Shown here: one piece after another, positions 43,953 to 53,733 of the stretch
Position numbering within the stretch: position 1 is the stretch's first letter
How the letters are laid out: every line of letters begins with the position of its first letter
From: Candidatus Aegiribacteria sp.
GTDB taxonomy: Bacteria; Fermentibacterota; Fermentibacteria; Fermentibacterales; JCC-6
DNA: 56,266 nucleotides
NCBI GenBank assembly: GCA_013138965.1
Contig: WTBT01000077.1
Location: 1-56,266 of the forward strand
Reading direction: 5' to 3'
The notes under the pieces: generated by a model
Told to the model about the DNA's origin: nothing
Database searches by the model: none
The model's input: the letters and a program-made list of their open reading frames with translations, nothing else
Translations under genes and position numbers: made by a program

Positions 43953-45187
43953 TTGAGAAGATCATGTCCTCGCACGGCGGGGAGGACTGTCGTGCCGGAG
44001 ACGTGGTCTGGATAGATATTGACAACAGAACAGCAAGGGATTTCGCGGGAGCGAGTGTTGTGGGAAATCTTGAGAAGTACGGAGGCGATTCCCCGATAGC
44101 CGAAAGATCGAAAACCTTTTTTACTTTCGACTGCAATGTCCCGGCAAATACCATTCCCTATGCCAACAATCAGCAGCGTATCAGAATATTTGCCAGAAAA
44201 AATGATCTGAAGGTTTACGATGTAGACGCTGGCATCGGTTCTCATGTCGTGATTGAAGAGAAATTCGCCAAACCCGGAACAACTACGGTGGGAACGGATA
44301 GCCACCTTAATATCATGGGTTCTGTGGGTGCCTTCGGACAGGGAATGGGAGACGTGGATATTGCATACGCTTTCAAAACCGGGAAGGTGTGGTTTGAAGT
44401 TCCGGAGTCCGTTAAGGTTACACTTGATGGAATGCCGGCTGCGGGAACCGAAGCCAAGGATATAGCCCTGGCCATGCTCAGACGCTTCAGCAGCCATGAA
44501 CTTCTAGGCAAGTCAGTTGAAATTTACGGCAAATGGGTGGAGGACGCCTCTCTGGAAGACTGCGTAACACTTTCAAGCCTTGCAACTGAAATGGGAGCGA
44601 TAATCGCGCTCATACCGCCGAACGACAACGTACTGGATTTCTTCGGCATAACCCGCAATGAAGCCGTTTATGCTGATCCGGATACTGTTTATCTGGAAGA
44701 CTACTCCCTTGATATAGAAGGGCTGGAACCTCAAATTGCTGCTCCACCCAGCCCTGCGAATGTATTTCCCGTATCGGAAAAGACCGATGTGAAGGTCGAT
44801 GGAGTCTTCATTGGAAGCTGCACCAACGGCACCTACCAGGATCTGAGGTATGCCGCGGAACTGCTGAGAGGCCGCACCGTGGCTCCCGGTGTCATGCTGA
44901 AGGTTGTACCAGCAACCAGGAAAACCTGGGCAATGCTTCTCGATGAGGGGCTTCTGAAGGATATATTCGATGCCGGCGGAATCGTCAGCAACGCGGGCTG
45001 CGGCGGGTGCGCCTCGGGCCAGATCGGGATGACCGGAGAGGGAGAAGTACAGATAAGTACATCCAACAGGAATTTCAAGGGCAAGCAGGGCAGGGGGAAC
45101 ACATACCTGGCAGGGATTGGAACGGCAGTGGCCTCCGCTGTGCTTGGCCGGATAGCTTCCGTGCACGAACTGAAGGAGGTGCGGTAA
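43937..45187 (+). CDS. leuC: 3-isopropylmalate dehydratase / homoaconitase family, large subunit
   Basis: The 416-residue aconitase-family protein has FTFDCNVPAN, TTTVGTDSHLNIMGSVGAFGQG, the cluster cysteine in FIGSCTNGTYQDL, and SNAGCGGCASGQIGM with the remaining cysteines. It isomerises hydroxy-acids (leucine or a related chain-elongation pathway). The archaeal-type short form fits LeuC or homoaconitase; the exact substrate cannot be told. The stop shares its last base with the start of the small subunit. Confidence 0.85.
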   Translation: MGKALIEKIMSSHGGEDCRAGDVVWIDIDNRTARDFAGASVVGNLEKYGGDSPIAERSKTFFTFDCNVPANTIPYANNQQRIRIFARKNDLKVYDVDAGIGSHVVIEEKFAKPGTTTVGTDSHLNIMGSVGAFGQGMGDVDIAYAFKTGKVWFEVPESVKVTLDGMPAAGTEAKDIALAMLRRFSSHELLGKSVEIYGKWVEDASLEDCVTLSSLATEMGAIIALIPPNDNVLDFFGITRNEAVYADPDTVYLEDYSLDIEGLEPQIAAPPSPANVFPVSEKTDVKVDGVFIGSCTNGTYQDLRYAAELLRGRTVAPGVMLKVVPATRKTWAMLLDEGLLKDIFDAGGIVSNAGCGGCASGQIGMTGEGEVQISTSNRNFKGKQGRGNTYLAGIGTAVASAVLGRIASVHELKEVR

Positions 45188-45705
45188 TGCCCCGCGAATT
45201 GATCTTAAAGGGAAGACTATGGATACTCATGGAAAATGAGAACCTCTTCAGCGATATCGATACGGATATGATCTATCACAACGCCCATCTTGCTGTAACC
45301 GAAATAGATGAGATGGGTCAGTACGCTTTCGGCAACCTTGAAGGTTACAAGGATTTTGCGGATAAAGCACAGCCGAGTGATATCATCCTCGCCGGTGACA
45401 ATTTCGGTTCGGGAAGCTCACGTCAGCATGCTGTAGATTGTTTCAAGGCTCTTGGTGTTCAGGCTGTTATAGCCAGGTCATTCGGCGCCATCTACAAGAG
45501 GAACGCCATTAACAGCGGTTTTCCGATCATTGAATTGCCGGGCCTGCCCGATAACCTTTTCAACCAGCATGACCAGGCAGAGCTGAATCTTGAAAGCGGT
45601 ACTCTCAGTGCGGGGGATAACAGGTATCAGGGCAATCTCATGAGCGAAGTTGCCAGGGATATCTATCTTGCCGGAGGACTGTTTCAGTACGCTGAAAGAA
45701 TGTAA
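45187..45705 (+). CDS. leuD: 3-isopropylmalate dehydratase family, small subunit
   Basis: The 172-residue small subunit has the swivelling-domain motifs DIDTDMIYHN, GDNFGSGSSRQHAVDCFKAL and ARSFGAIYKRNAINSGFP. It pairs with the preceding gene. ATG 45187 is chosen because it overlaps the large-subunit stop (TAATG); the open frame upstream is inside that gene. Confidence 0.87.
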   Translation: MPRELILKGRLWILMENENLFSDIDTDMIYHNAHLAVTEIDEMGQYAFGNLEGYKDFADKAQPSDIILAGDNFGSGSSRQHAVDCFKALGVQAVIARSFGAIYKRNAINSGFPIIELPGLPDNLFNQHDQAELNLESGTLSAGDNRYQGNLMSEVARDIYLAGGLFQYAERM

Positions 45706-45843
45706 GTATTTTTTGATGGGGAGTAAAACATTGCTTATAAGGATTATTTACATGATCCTCAGGAGAGTGAAGAATCGATACTCCGCTGGTGGAAACGCAG
45801 ATCAGCAATAGAACCGATAATATAAAAAGCAGAGAGGTTTATC

Positions 45844-46959
45844 ATGGTTGTCAAAAAAGAGACTGAATCAGATGTTTCAATGTCCAATACCAAAAAGGAG
45901 ATTCTGGAAGCATACGGCAATCTGGTCAGGCAGTTGGAGGAAAAAGCTGAAAGCGAGCTGAAACCGGAGAAAAAACTTGAGGAGAAAAAAGCGGTGGAAG
46001 TTGTGAGCGTGGCCGATGCTCTTGCGGAGGAGAGCGTGCTGACAAGAATCAGCGATTTAAAAATGGAGATGAGCAAAACACTGACGGGGATTTCCGAAAA
46101 ACTTGAGGTGGAGACGGAGAAGTACAAGAAGATCCAGGAAGCTATCACTATTAAAGATAATGAGCTGAAGGAGATCTTTGAAATCGAACGGTCGGCCCAT
46201 GCCCTGGCGGCATTGATTGAAGCCCAGAACCAGAAGAAGCTGGAGTACGAAACTGAAATTTCCCGAAAAAAAGCCGAGTATGATGATGAAATGAGTACTA
46301 AAAAGAAGCTTTTAGAAGAGGAGATTCAGTCAACTCGCGCCCTGTGGGACAAAGAAAAGCAAGCTATACAGGAGTCCGTCAAGGAGAGGGACGTCGAGGA
46401 AAAAAAGCTTCGACAACGACAAAAAGAGGAGTTTGATTATAATTTCAAGCGTGAGCAGGAACTGGTCAAGAACAAGTTGACGGATGAAATGGAGCAACTC
46501 GAAAAGAAGATGGCCCTTCAAAGAGAAGCCTTTGAGAAAAGCGTCGAAGAAAAGGAGAAAGAACTGCAGAGCAGAGAAACCAGGGCTGCAGAAAGAGAAA
46601 CACACATGGAAGACCTTGAGAAAAAAGTGGCTGCTTTTCCAGAAGAACTTGAAACGCACATAGTCAAAACCGTCAAGGAGACAGCGGACAGGCTGAACGA
46701 GGAAGCAAAGAAAAATGAAGCGTTCCTCAAAAAAGAGGCTGAAGGAAAGGTCAATGTCCTGCAGACGAAAATTGACTCCCTCGAAAGTGTTGTTAAGGAA
46801 CAGATCAGACAACTCGCCGGGATTAACGCCCGGTTGGAAGATGCATACGGGAAAGTACAGGACATCGCCGTGAAGGCCATTGAAGGCTCTTCAGACAAAC
46901 AGACCCTGACCGGCATCGAGCAGCTTGTGAAAAATAGCCGCCGACAGCCCCAGGAGTAG
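45844..46959 (+). CDS. coiled-coil protein of unknown function
   Basis: The 371-residue protein is dominated by Glu/Lys/Gln heptads from about residue 60 to 330 (for example EKDVEEKKLRQRQKEEFD-like stretches), which form a long coiled coil. Both ends are less regular. There is no signal peptide or membrane helix. An internal stretch with AAERETHMEDLEKKVAAFPE resembles SMC-like or cytoskeletal proteins only by composition. It lies 138 nt after leuD. I do not recognise the family. Confidence 0.75.
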   Translation: MVVKKETESDVSMSNTKKEILEAYGNLVRQLEEKAESELKPEKKLEEKKAVEVVSVADALAEESVLTRISDLKMEMSKTLTGISEKLEVETEKYKKIQEAITIKDNELKEIFEIERSAHALAALIEAQNQKKLEYETEISRKKAEYDDEMSTKKKLLEEEIQSTRALWDKEKQAIQESVKERDVEEKKLRQRQKEEFDYNFKREQELVKNKLTDEMEQLEKKMALQREAFEKSVEEKEKELQSRETRAAERETHMEDLEKKVAAFPEELETHIVKTVKETADRLNEEAKKNEAFLKKEAEGKVNVLQTKIDSLESVVKEQIRQLAGINARLEDAYGKVQDIAVKAIEGSSDKQTLTGIEQLVKNSRRQPQE

Positions 46960-47017
46960 ACGCGAGACGCCTGATCCATCCGGTCCGGAAGCGTTTTCAA
47001 GTCAACGTATGGTGATA

Positions 47018-47221
47018 TCAGATCACAGGCTGTACGGAAGAAGCAGGAGTATTATAGAGTTGGATATTCACAGCCGGCATGCCTTCATCCTGAAGTTCTA
47101 CTGAAGAACATCAACCGCCTCCTTCAGCCTCTGGCGGTTCACTCGGTGAATCACATGCCGGGAAAAACAAAGCAAAAACCGATATCATCAGAACAACAAG
47201 CAGTATTGAAAGAAACTTCAT
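47018..47221 (-). CDS. small lipoprotein with possible in-frame selenocysteine
   Basis: ATG 47221, behind AAGAGG, opens a frame encoding a signal peptide ending FFPAC, then an acidic, Pro-rich stretch and GGG. UGA follows at codon 37 (47111-47113). The next codons are CSS and 28 more residues to a UGA at 47018. A small hairpin CTTCA-GGA-TGAAG starts 15 nt after the first UGA. It may be a 36-residue lipoprotein or a 67-residue selenoprotein with U next to C. The second part has no family pattern. The rest of 46960-47353 shows no other gene. Confidence 0.4.
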
Positions 47222-47353
47222 ATAACCTCTTCAGCACTGGAATTGAACTATCCGTAATCTGCATTCATACAAACCAATATACCCATAACTGTGGAGTTGG
47301 GTTCCAGAACTGTGATCGCTTCAGTGGATAGTGCCGTTTCAGCTTCTCACTTT

Positions 47354-48322
47354 TTACACTATTCCTAAACGATCTTTTATAAACAGATCCCAGTCAGTAT
47401 TTGGAATATCAGATTTCTCCTCACCCCAGGGAACGGTCTTTGTTGGTTCCTCCCGGTAGGATGTCGTCTTGAATCTTCCTGATGCGGGATTACTAACGAC
47501 TATTTTGATGGTTCCGGTCCGACAGGTCAGAAGAACCTTTCTGGATGATCTGGACATATCATACTTTCTGAAAATCGCTGCCCCTATCAGATCCGGAAGC
47601 TCATCACGACCTTCCGGGTCGGAAGAGACTATAACAGTACCGGGTGACAGCTTTTCAAGCCTTTCCCACTGGGTGCCGTTCATGCTTCCATGGTGAGCTG
47701 TTCTCAGAACTTTGCATTTCCTGGCTAACATTCCTTCACTATCGTACTGGGCCCAGTTTTCCATCTGCGCGTCCCCTGCAAAGACCATGCTGAATCTGTC
47801 ATGTGTGAACCTTGTCATGATAGACAGGTGGTTGGTGTTGAGCTTCCCGCACTGGTGCAACTCTTTGAGAATATCGTTAGAAGGCCCCAGGAGCTCAAGC
47901 AGTGGTTTTTTCCCGAATGAGTTAAAGGTTCCACCATCAGGGTAAATTCGTTCGTAACCGGAAAGGAAGTGAAAGGATGAATCTGATTCGGGAGAATCAA
48001 GAAGGTTCAGAATATTATGATAACCCACATTAGTTGTAGTTTCATACCAGAAAGGAGAAAGAATGACTCTCTGCACATGGTATCTCTTCAGCATGCTCTG
48101 AACTCCACTGTAATGATCCTCGTGTGGATGTGTAATAATGAGATGAGAGATTATTTTCTTTCCATCTGAAGCAACCTTTGAATTCGGGATTATCATGTCG
48201 AGCAGTTTCCTGGTTTTTCTTGGTTTTACAGCATCAATAACAATCACATTGCCTTCAGGTGTCTTTAATACCGAAGTGTCTGCCTGACCGACATTAAGAA
48301 CATAGATTTCAACATTTGCCAT
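47354..48322 (-). CDS. MBL-fold hydrolase, ComEC C-terminal-like
   Basis: The 322-residue protein has LNVGQADTSVLKTPEGNVIVIDA, the metal motif THPHEDHYSG, FAGDAQMENW, LRTAHHGSMNGT, and VIVSSDPEG. This is the pattern of ComEC/Rec2-type metallo-beta-lactamase domains, here stand-alone and without signal or membrane helices. These domains may act on nucleic acid. AGGAAA precedes ATG 48322. It is 8 nt downstream of the next gene and forms a two-gene unit with it. Confidence 0.8.
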   Translation of the reverse strand: MANVEIYVLNVGQADTSVLKTPEGNVIVIDAVKPRKTRKLLDMIIPNSKVASDGKKIISHLIITHPHEDHYSGVQSMLKRYHVQRVILSPFWYETTTNVGYHNILNLLDSPESDSSFHFLSGYERIYPDGGTFNSFGKKPLLELLGPSNDILKELHQCGKLNTNHLSIMTRFTHDRFSMVFAGDAQMENWAQYDSEGMLARKCKVLRTAHHGSMNGTQWERLEKLSPGTVIVSSDPEGRDELPDLIGAAIFRKYDMSRSSRKVLLTCRTGTIKIVVSNPASGRFKTTSYREEPTKTVPWGEEKSDIPNTDWDLFIKDRLGIV

Positions 48323-48330
48323 AGTGTTTC

Positions 48331-48777
48331 CTATTCCATGAAGGAACTTCGTTGCAGATTCGGATCAGTACCATCAGACATTCCTGGTTTTGGGAGTATT
48401 TCTGCCCTTGAGAATACCTGTTCAAGATTTTCTTCCAGATTGTTTCCTGTTCGAATTGCAAGCGCCTGTTTCAATATTCTTTCCAGGCTTGCTCCATCAA
48501 CAAGGTCTGACTTATTCACTGAACCTCGATCCTGAAAGTATGAATAAACCCTGCAGATCGATTCCGGTGAAAAACCCAGCTTTATCTCATACTCATCAAG
48601 AGCTTCTGCTGAAACTTCTATCTCAAGGCCGGAAGGAAAATCTTCAATTATATCGTCAGGCGCATCACCACTGTTAATCATTTTTTTCAGTTCGCCTATT
48701 GGAAGCCAGCATAGAATTCGTGTTGAACCTGTTCTCGCGGGATAGTATGCCCGAGCTAATGGAATACTTATTGTCAT
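48331..48777 (-). CDS. hypothetical protein paired with the MBL hydrolase
   Basis: The 148-residue soluble protein starts at ATG 48777 behind AAAGGA; the frame extends 16 codons further upstream without a signal. It has an N-terminal strand pattern (TISIPLARAYYPARTGSTRILCWLP) and a helical middle (SPESICRVYSYFQDRG). I do not recognise it. The tight spacing suggests a functional link with the MBL protein, perhaps as a nuclease-associated or immunity-like partner; this is open. Confidence 0.6.
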   Translation of the reverse strand: MTISIPLARAYYPARTGSTRILCWLPIGELKKMINSGDAPDDIIEDFPSGLEIEVSAEALDEYEIKLGFSPESICRVYSYFQDRGSVNKSDLVDGASLERILKQALAIRTGNNLEENLEQVFSRAEILPKPGMSDGTDPNLQRSSFME

Positions 48778-48902
48778 ATTTTTCCTTTCAACTGCAGGCA
48801 AGCCTGATTTCGATGGCAAAGGCAACGCAACCTTGAATAACGCATCAATACATCATACAACCCGGCAACTACCGTGCCCAGTAGCATGAGGAAGGCAGTT
48901 CT

Positions 48903-49184
48903 ATGAAGGTAATTGCCATCCTTGCAGATTACGATATAGATGTAGCACGCCTTAATGCTGAAGCTCGATCAGTGAATTATCCAACCTATCTCTATCTCCG
49001 CGACATCATCTTGGCAGGGGACATAGTCCGCTTGATAAGAAGGGGCGATCTGAAACCGTCACCGTTCATGTCGTAGATGCTGGGCAAGCACCAAGAACTC
49101 TTCCTTCGGCATGCATCTATATTCACCGGTCTCCCCGTAGTAGCACACGGAACAGGTGTATTTGGTGACCGCAAATATGATTGA
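48903..49184 (+). pseudogene. small coding-like frame interrupted by TAG
   Basis: ATG 48903 with GAGGAAGG upstream opens 57 codons, ending at TAG 49074-49076. The same frame restarts at once with ATG 49077 and runs 35 codons to TGA 49184. Both halves look moderately protein-like (SVNYPTYLYLRDIILAGDIV; RHASIFTGLPVVAHGTGVFG). It may be a decayed gene. The remaining 49185-49380 is the leader of the radical SAM gene and shows nothing else. Confidence 0.3.
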
Positions 49185-49380
49185 AATCTTCCCTCAATAC
49201 AGAAAATGCTTGGAGATAATGGACCGAATTCTCAGAAATATCGGAATATTCCGCGAATGACTCGCGTTCCGCGAGTATCTTCCAGGACATCTCCCGCTTC
49301 CCTTGATCCATAACAGTGGCTAAGCAGCAGTATTTTATTATTATATCCGTCAGTATCTTGAACTGAATTTAAAACAGAAT

Positions 49381-50766
49381 ATGGAGATTACCATAGGTAA
49401 CAGTCGACGAAGAGTCCTTCTAATACAGTCTTACTGGGCTCCACCGGGGAAAGACTCCACATCAGACCCGGTATATCCCCTGGGTCTCGTATATCTTGCT
49501 ACCGCTATATCGGGGAAACATTCAGTTCGAATTATTGATCTGTGCATATCGGGTTCTCCATGGGATAATTTGTCCAGTGCAATAGCAGACTTCTCTCCAG
49601 ATGTTGTGGGAATCTCCATTAGAAATGCAGACTCATTCGGCTATTCTGACCTGTTAACCCATGAGGATGTTTCTGTTTCCTACTGTCTCAACAACCTCAC
49701 CAGGACCCTCAGCACAATTGAAAAGGCAGGATTTCATGGATGGATTATTATAGGAGGACAAACCTTCTCCATGTTTCCGGAAAGGATTATGGCGCATTCA
49801 AGCAGTATTGATTTCGGTGTTTTCCTGGAGGGCGAGAACACTCTTCCCGAGCTGCTGAACAACCTGGATAACCCCGATTCGGTAAAAGGTATTTATCTTC
49901 GCGAAGAAGGCAGGATCCTGTTTACGGGAAATAGAGAATACACTGATCTTGCAATCGCAGGTCCTCCCGATAGAAGCCTTTCCCCTGCTGACAGCTACAG
50001 TCATAGTCCAGCAGGTATTGGTATTCAATCAAAAAGAGGATGTATTCTCTCATGCAGTTACTGCATATATCCGTATCTCAGTGGCTCATCTCTTCGACTC
50101 CGTGAACCTTCAGTGGTAGTGGATGAGATAGAAGAAATCGGCAGAGAGGGCATAGAGTGTGTTCACTTCGTGGATCCAGTTTTCAATATACCACAGGAAC
50201 ATTCGGAAGATATCTGTCGGGAGATTCTCCGCAGAAATATTCGTATTAAATGGATTGCCTGGTTCCATCCTCGTTTCATGAATAGAGAATTTATCAGTTT
50301 ATGTGAAAAGGCTGGTTGTGTTAAATTTGAGCTTTCCCCGGACGCATACGGCCAAAGAGGACTTGATGCTCTCCAAAAACACATTACAACAAAGGAAATC
50401 CGCAATAGCCTGAAGCTGGCCAAGGGGTTAACAACAAGCATGATTACTTACAATTTTCTGATAAATCATCCAGGTGAAACCGTGGTTTCATTCTTAAGAA
50501 AACTGATTTTCTGCGTAAAGATCAAGCTTACCCTGGGTAACAGATCAAAAATCGAACTTCTTAACCACATACGAATTCTCCCGGGAACCGAGGTATACAA
50601 AAAAGCACTCTCGGAGGGGCGGATAAAAACCGATACAGACATGCTCCCTGTATGTGAAGAGAACATGAAACTTCTCTTCTACAAGAGAACCAGATCTATA
50701 AATGTTCTGTACAAATTTCTTATGCTGATTCTAAGATTGAAATACGCGTTACTGCGCGGTTCATGA
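49381..50766 (+). CDS. B12-binding radical SAM protein
   Basis: The 461-residue protein has an N-terminal cobalamin-binding-type domain (YPLGLVYLATAIS, DVVGISIRNADS, IIIGGQTFSMFPE) and a radical SAM core with CILSCSYC near residue 220. VHFVDPVFNIP and NFLINHPGET follow. This matches the BchE/HpnP-like group that modifies lipids, tetrapyrroles or natural products. The product is unknown. The last codons overlap a short ATG frame. Confidence 0.88.
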   Translation: MEITIGNSRRRVLLIQSYWAPPGKDSTSDPVYPLGLVYLATAISGKHSVRIIDLCISGSPWDNLSSAIADFSPDVVGISIRNADSFGYSDLLTHEDVSVSYCLNNLTRTLSTIEKAGFHGWIIIGGQTFSMFPERIMAHSSSIDFGVFLEGENTLPELLNNLDNPDSVKGIYLREEGRILFTGNREYTDLAIAGPPDRSLSPADSYSHSPAGIGIQSKRGCILSCSYCIYPYLSGSSLRLREPSVVVDEIEEIGREGIECVHFVDPVFNIPQEHSEDICREILRRNIRIKWIAWFHPRFMNREFISLCEKAGCVKFELSPDAYGQRGLDALQKHITTKEIRNSLKLAKGLTTSMITYNFLINHPGETVVSFLRKLIFCVKIKLTLGNRSKIELLNHIRILPGTEVYKKALSEGRIKTDTDMLPVCEENMKLLFYKRTRSINVLYKFLMLILRLKYALLRGS

Positions 50767-51090
50767 GAATTCTCATCAATTATGCTACCATGGCTTTCCA
50801 GCAGGGGGGAAGGCCCGCATGTTATCCCTTGGCAGGCTGTTGGTGTGCATGAACCCGGCTAATCCGTTTCTTAATCCCACCTGTTTACAGCCATACTGTC
50901 CGAAACACCAGCAGTCAATGTTGTTGTAAGCAAATATTCACTGGAGACTCGGTATCAGAATGTACATCTCTTCGCTAAACTGACAGAGGCTGCATTGTCA
51001 TATCAGGCGCGTGGTATCTCAAAAAATACACACATAATCAGGAATGCAAATCCTGTCAGGAGACTACCTGATTCTTCAGTTCATAAGTGA
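50763..51090 (+). pseudogene. decayed coding sequence(s) after the radical SAM gene
   Basis: A 29-codon stub from ATG 50763 reads MRILINYATMAFQQGGRP..., like the N terminus of a glycosyltransferase. After stops, a frame opens at 50875 and runs to TGA 51090, encoding a protein-like stretch (SETPAVNVVVSKYSLETR, LFAKLTEAALSYQARG, HIIRNANPVRRL) with no start codon. It overlaps the kelch gene's 3' end by 15 nt. I cannot name its family with confidence. Confidence 0.4.
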
Positions 51091-52392
51091 TATTACCTTG
51101 TTTGCCACCTCCGTACCGGTTTCGATTCTGAAGATGTAAATGCCGTTGCTCAGGTTCATACCGGAATCATCTGTACCATCCCAGATGATATTGTGGCTTC
51201 CCTGAGGCATGTCCTGATCAAGAAGATGCCGCGCCAAACGCCCTGCTGCATCATATATCCTTATGGTTACTATTTCTTCCCGGGGCAAAGTGAATTCAAT
51301 ATGCGCAACACCCTGAATTGGATTTGGAGAGACTGCCAAGCAAGACGACACTACACTCGATGACTCTTCATTGATACCAACATTTCCGGTACACCACACG
51401 TCGTTGAGGGGACCGGAGCCATTGTTACCGCCGATTACCCACATCTTATTGTTGTGAACAACCGAACTGTGTGACTCTCTCGCTTGCCACGGCGCAGAGG
51501 CGGTTGAGCGTGTCCAGTTCTCCCCATCAGTTGAATACCACACGTCATTATAAACGGTACTGGTGAGAGAAACCCCTCCGCCTAATAACCACATTTTATT
51601 ATCATACACAACAACTGTATGTCCCATTCTTTCAGCCCATTGCGCTGAATCTGTGACTTTTGTCCAGTCCACTCCATTCACACTGCTCCATACATCATTT
51701 TCACAATCAAACCCGACGGTGAGATACGCGCCGCCTCCGATCACCCACAACTTGCCGTCAAACGAAACTGCCTCATGACCGACTCTTCCGCTCCATGGGG
51801 CGGAAGTAGTTGCGCATGTCCAGTTTATACCGTCTGAGGAATGCCAGACGTCATTGAAGTAGGAGTTCGCACCGCACCCTCCCATCGCCCACATTTTCCC
51901 GTCGAACACTGTCGCCTCCTGACCTTCCCTGACCTCCCATCCGGGTGAGTCGGTTGCCATGCTCCAGCTGCTTCCATTGCTCGACTGCCAGACCTGGCAG
52001 TAGCGAAGTCCTCAACAGCCGTCCCGGCCGCTAAGAAGCCAGATCTTATCATCAAAAACAACACATCCCATGTTACTGCTCATGGGATACGGCACTGAGG
52101 TGCCCTGGCATGCCCAGCTGACTCCATCAGAAGAAGACCATATATCGTGCCACATGGTTCCAGTATCCTGATATCCGTTCAGAACCCAGATATCATCATT
52201 GAAAGAGACGGATGAATGAGAGGCCCGTACCGTCCAGGGAGCCGATGAAGTCATACATTCCCAGCTTTGCGCAATCCCAATCCGACAACAGACTAACAAA
52301 AGCATCATGGCCACCATGGGACCAATACACCTGTGATTTTCTTTATCCGCAGCACTTCCACTTGTTATTGAGGATTGTCTCTCTATAGGCAT
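51076..52392 (-). CDS. secreted kelch-like propeller protein with in-frame UGA (Sec127), paralogue 1
   Basis: Read through UGA 52012-52014, the frame gives 438 residues. A hydrophobic signal (MVAMMLLLVCCRIGIA, residues 26-41) precedes the mature QSWEC. Six or so kelch-like repeats follow (KMWxxGG...NDVWxSSDGxNW). The C terminus is a sorting-type domain (SPNPIQGVAHIEFTLP, YDAAGRLAR, NGIYIFRIETG). The UGA lies in SGRDGC-U-GLRYCQVWQSS, and both sides continue the same repeat. The gene ends with a UGA that has no hairpin. AAAGGAGG precedes ATG 52392 by 8 nt. It is the last gene of a three-gene unit. Confidence 0.85.
51985..52000 (-). promoter_or_regulatory. SECIS-like hairpin in kelch paralogue 1
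   Basis: On the minus strand CTGCCA-GGTC-TGGCAG is a perfect 6-bp stem with a GGUC loop, 11 nt after the UGA. The AGGUCU apex and the 11-nt spacing equal those I recall for the E. coli fdhF SECIS mini-helix. Confidence 0.85.
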
Positions 52393-52460
52393 TCTTCATG
52401 CCTCCTTTCATCGTTACTATTGGACAGGCAGGAAGCAGGAAACTGTCTGTTTCGTCATCT

Positions 52461-53723
52461 TCACAGTAGAACCGCATTCGCCGTAATGTTATGTGATCCG
52501 ATCTTACACACGATGTAGTATACACCTGCAGGCTGGCTGTTCATGCCAACATAGAAAGTACGGTCACCCGGATCAATTTCACCCAGATGCAGATCAACTA
52601 CCTGTCGACCGGTTATGTCGTATACGCTCAATTTTGCATTACTTCGTTCTTCAAGCCCGAGTCTGACCGTTATTGAGCCGCAAGACGGAGTATCAATTAC
52701 GGAAAAACTGAAATTATCACCGGCAGAGTTTTCAGGCTTCTCTATTCCAACCTGAGACCCCTCAAAGAGAATGACGTATCCATGCCCGTTGCCGCAAAGT
52801 AAATCCAGACATCCATCATCATTCCAATCAGTAACATAGGTTCTCGCGTAAGCCAGAAGGAAGATCGTAGATGAACCGTTATTGTATTTAAGGGAATCAA
52901 CGCTATCGAAGAGGGGGGATTCATTTGTGCCGGTATTCTCATAATACTGTAAATATCCCCCTGTTTCGCCTATAATAAGATCCTTTCTGCCGTCGCGGTT
53001 CAGATCCGCCACGTCAGGAAATCCTCGTCTTGTAGTAATCGGAGTTCCTCCGCAGTTGATAAAGGTATAATCCTCAAATATAGGATTACCCGTCGATCCT
53101 CTGTTGATATACATTCGAACACAGGCGGCGCTTCCACCGATATTTCCCTCATCCTCAACAAGCATGTCCAGTAAACCGTCCTCGTTCCAGTCTACAACTA
53201 CGGGAGCGGCATTGTAGCCGACATCAATTACCGTACTATTTGCAGTGATATGCCCTGCGTACGTTAACACAGGATAGGACACTCCTGAATCGACAGCCCT
53301 GTAGTGGTCAATCATCCCATCGTGTCCGCCAACAATAATATCCAGCATTCCGTCTTCGTCCCAATCCACAACCTGTGGACTCGTGGCTCCGGTGCATCAA
53401 CCGGCGGAACACTGAATATCTGACCCGTCTGCCTGGATATATATCCATGAAGCAAAGGAAGGATCAGTACTGGTTCCTACATTCTGATAGAACCTCATCT
53501 TTCCGTAATTTTCAACATTCTCGTCAAAATACTGACCAACAATGAGATCTTTCAGTCCGTCACCGTCAAAATCAACGAAAACCGGGTCGCTGAAAAAACC
53601 CACATCGATGCTGTCCCCGCCGCATTGAATGTAGGATATAGAACCGAATACAGGGGGGGCAGCCATCGATGGAAATGCACACAGAATCAGGAATACGAAT
53701 CCGATCACTAAACTTTTAGTCAT
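52461..53723 (-). CDS. secreted FG-GAP/VCBS propeller protein with in-frame UGA (Sec109)
   Basis: Read through UGA 53397-53399, the frame gives 420 residues. A signal peptide (MTKSLVIGFVFLILCAFPSMAA) is followed by at least five FG-GAP-like calcium loops: VDFDGDGLKDLIVG, VDWDEDGMLDIIVGG, VDWNEDGLLDMLVE, ADLNRDGRKDLIIGE and TDWNDDGCLDLLCGNG. The C-terminal domain is of the sorting type (SVYDITGRQV, QPAGVYYIVCKIG). The UGA sits in DIQCSAG-U-CTGATSP, directly before the second repeat, so the repeat register is continuous. It starts 10 nt after the stop of kelch paralogue 2 and ends 68 nt before paralogue 1. Confidence 0.85.
53365..53379 (-). promoter_or_regulatory. SECIS-like hairpin in the FG-GAP gene
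   Basis: TCCACA-GGT-TGTGGA (minus strand) forms 6 bp with a GGU loop. It extends by an A-U and a G-U pair. It starts 17 nt after the UGA, so the loop lies 23 nt away. Confidence 0.75.
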
Positions 53724-53733
53724 ATTTTTTCTC

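Noticed and set aside
44573-45166. Long minus-strand frame opposite leuC
   Set aside because: It is an antisense shadow of the aconitase-family gene, with no family motifs or ribosome site.
46330-47000. Phe/Leu/Ser-rich minus-strand frames opposite the coiled-coil gene
   Set aside because: The composition is the mirror of Glu/Lys-rich codons on the plus strand. They only imitate membrane proteins.
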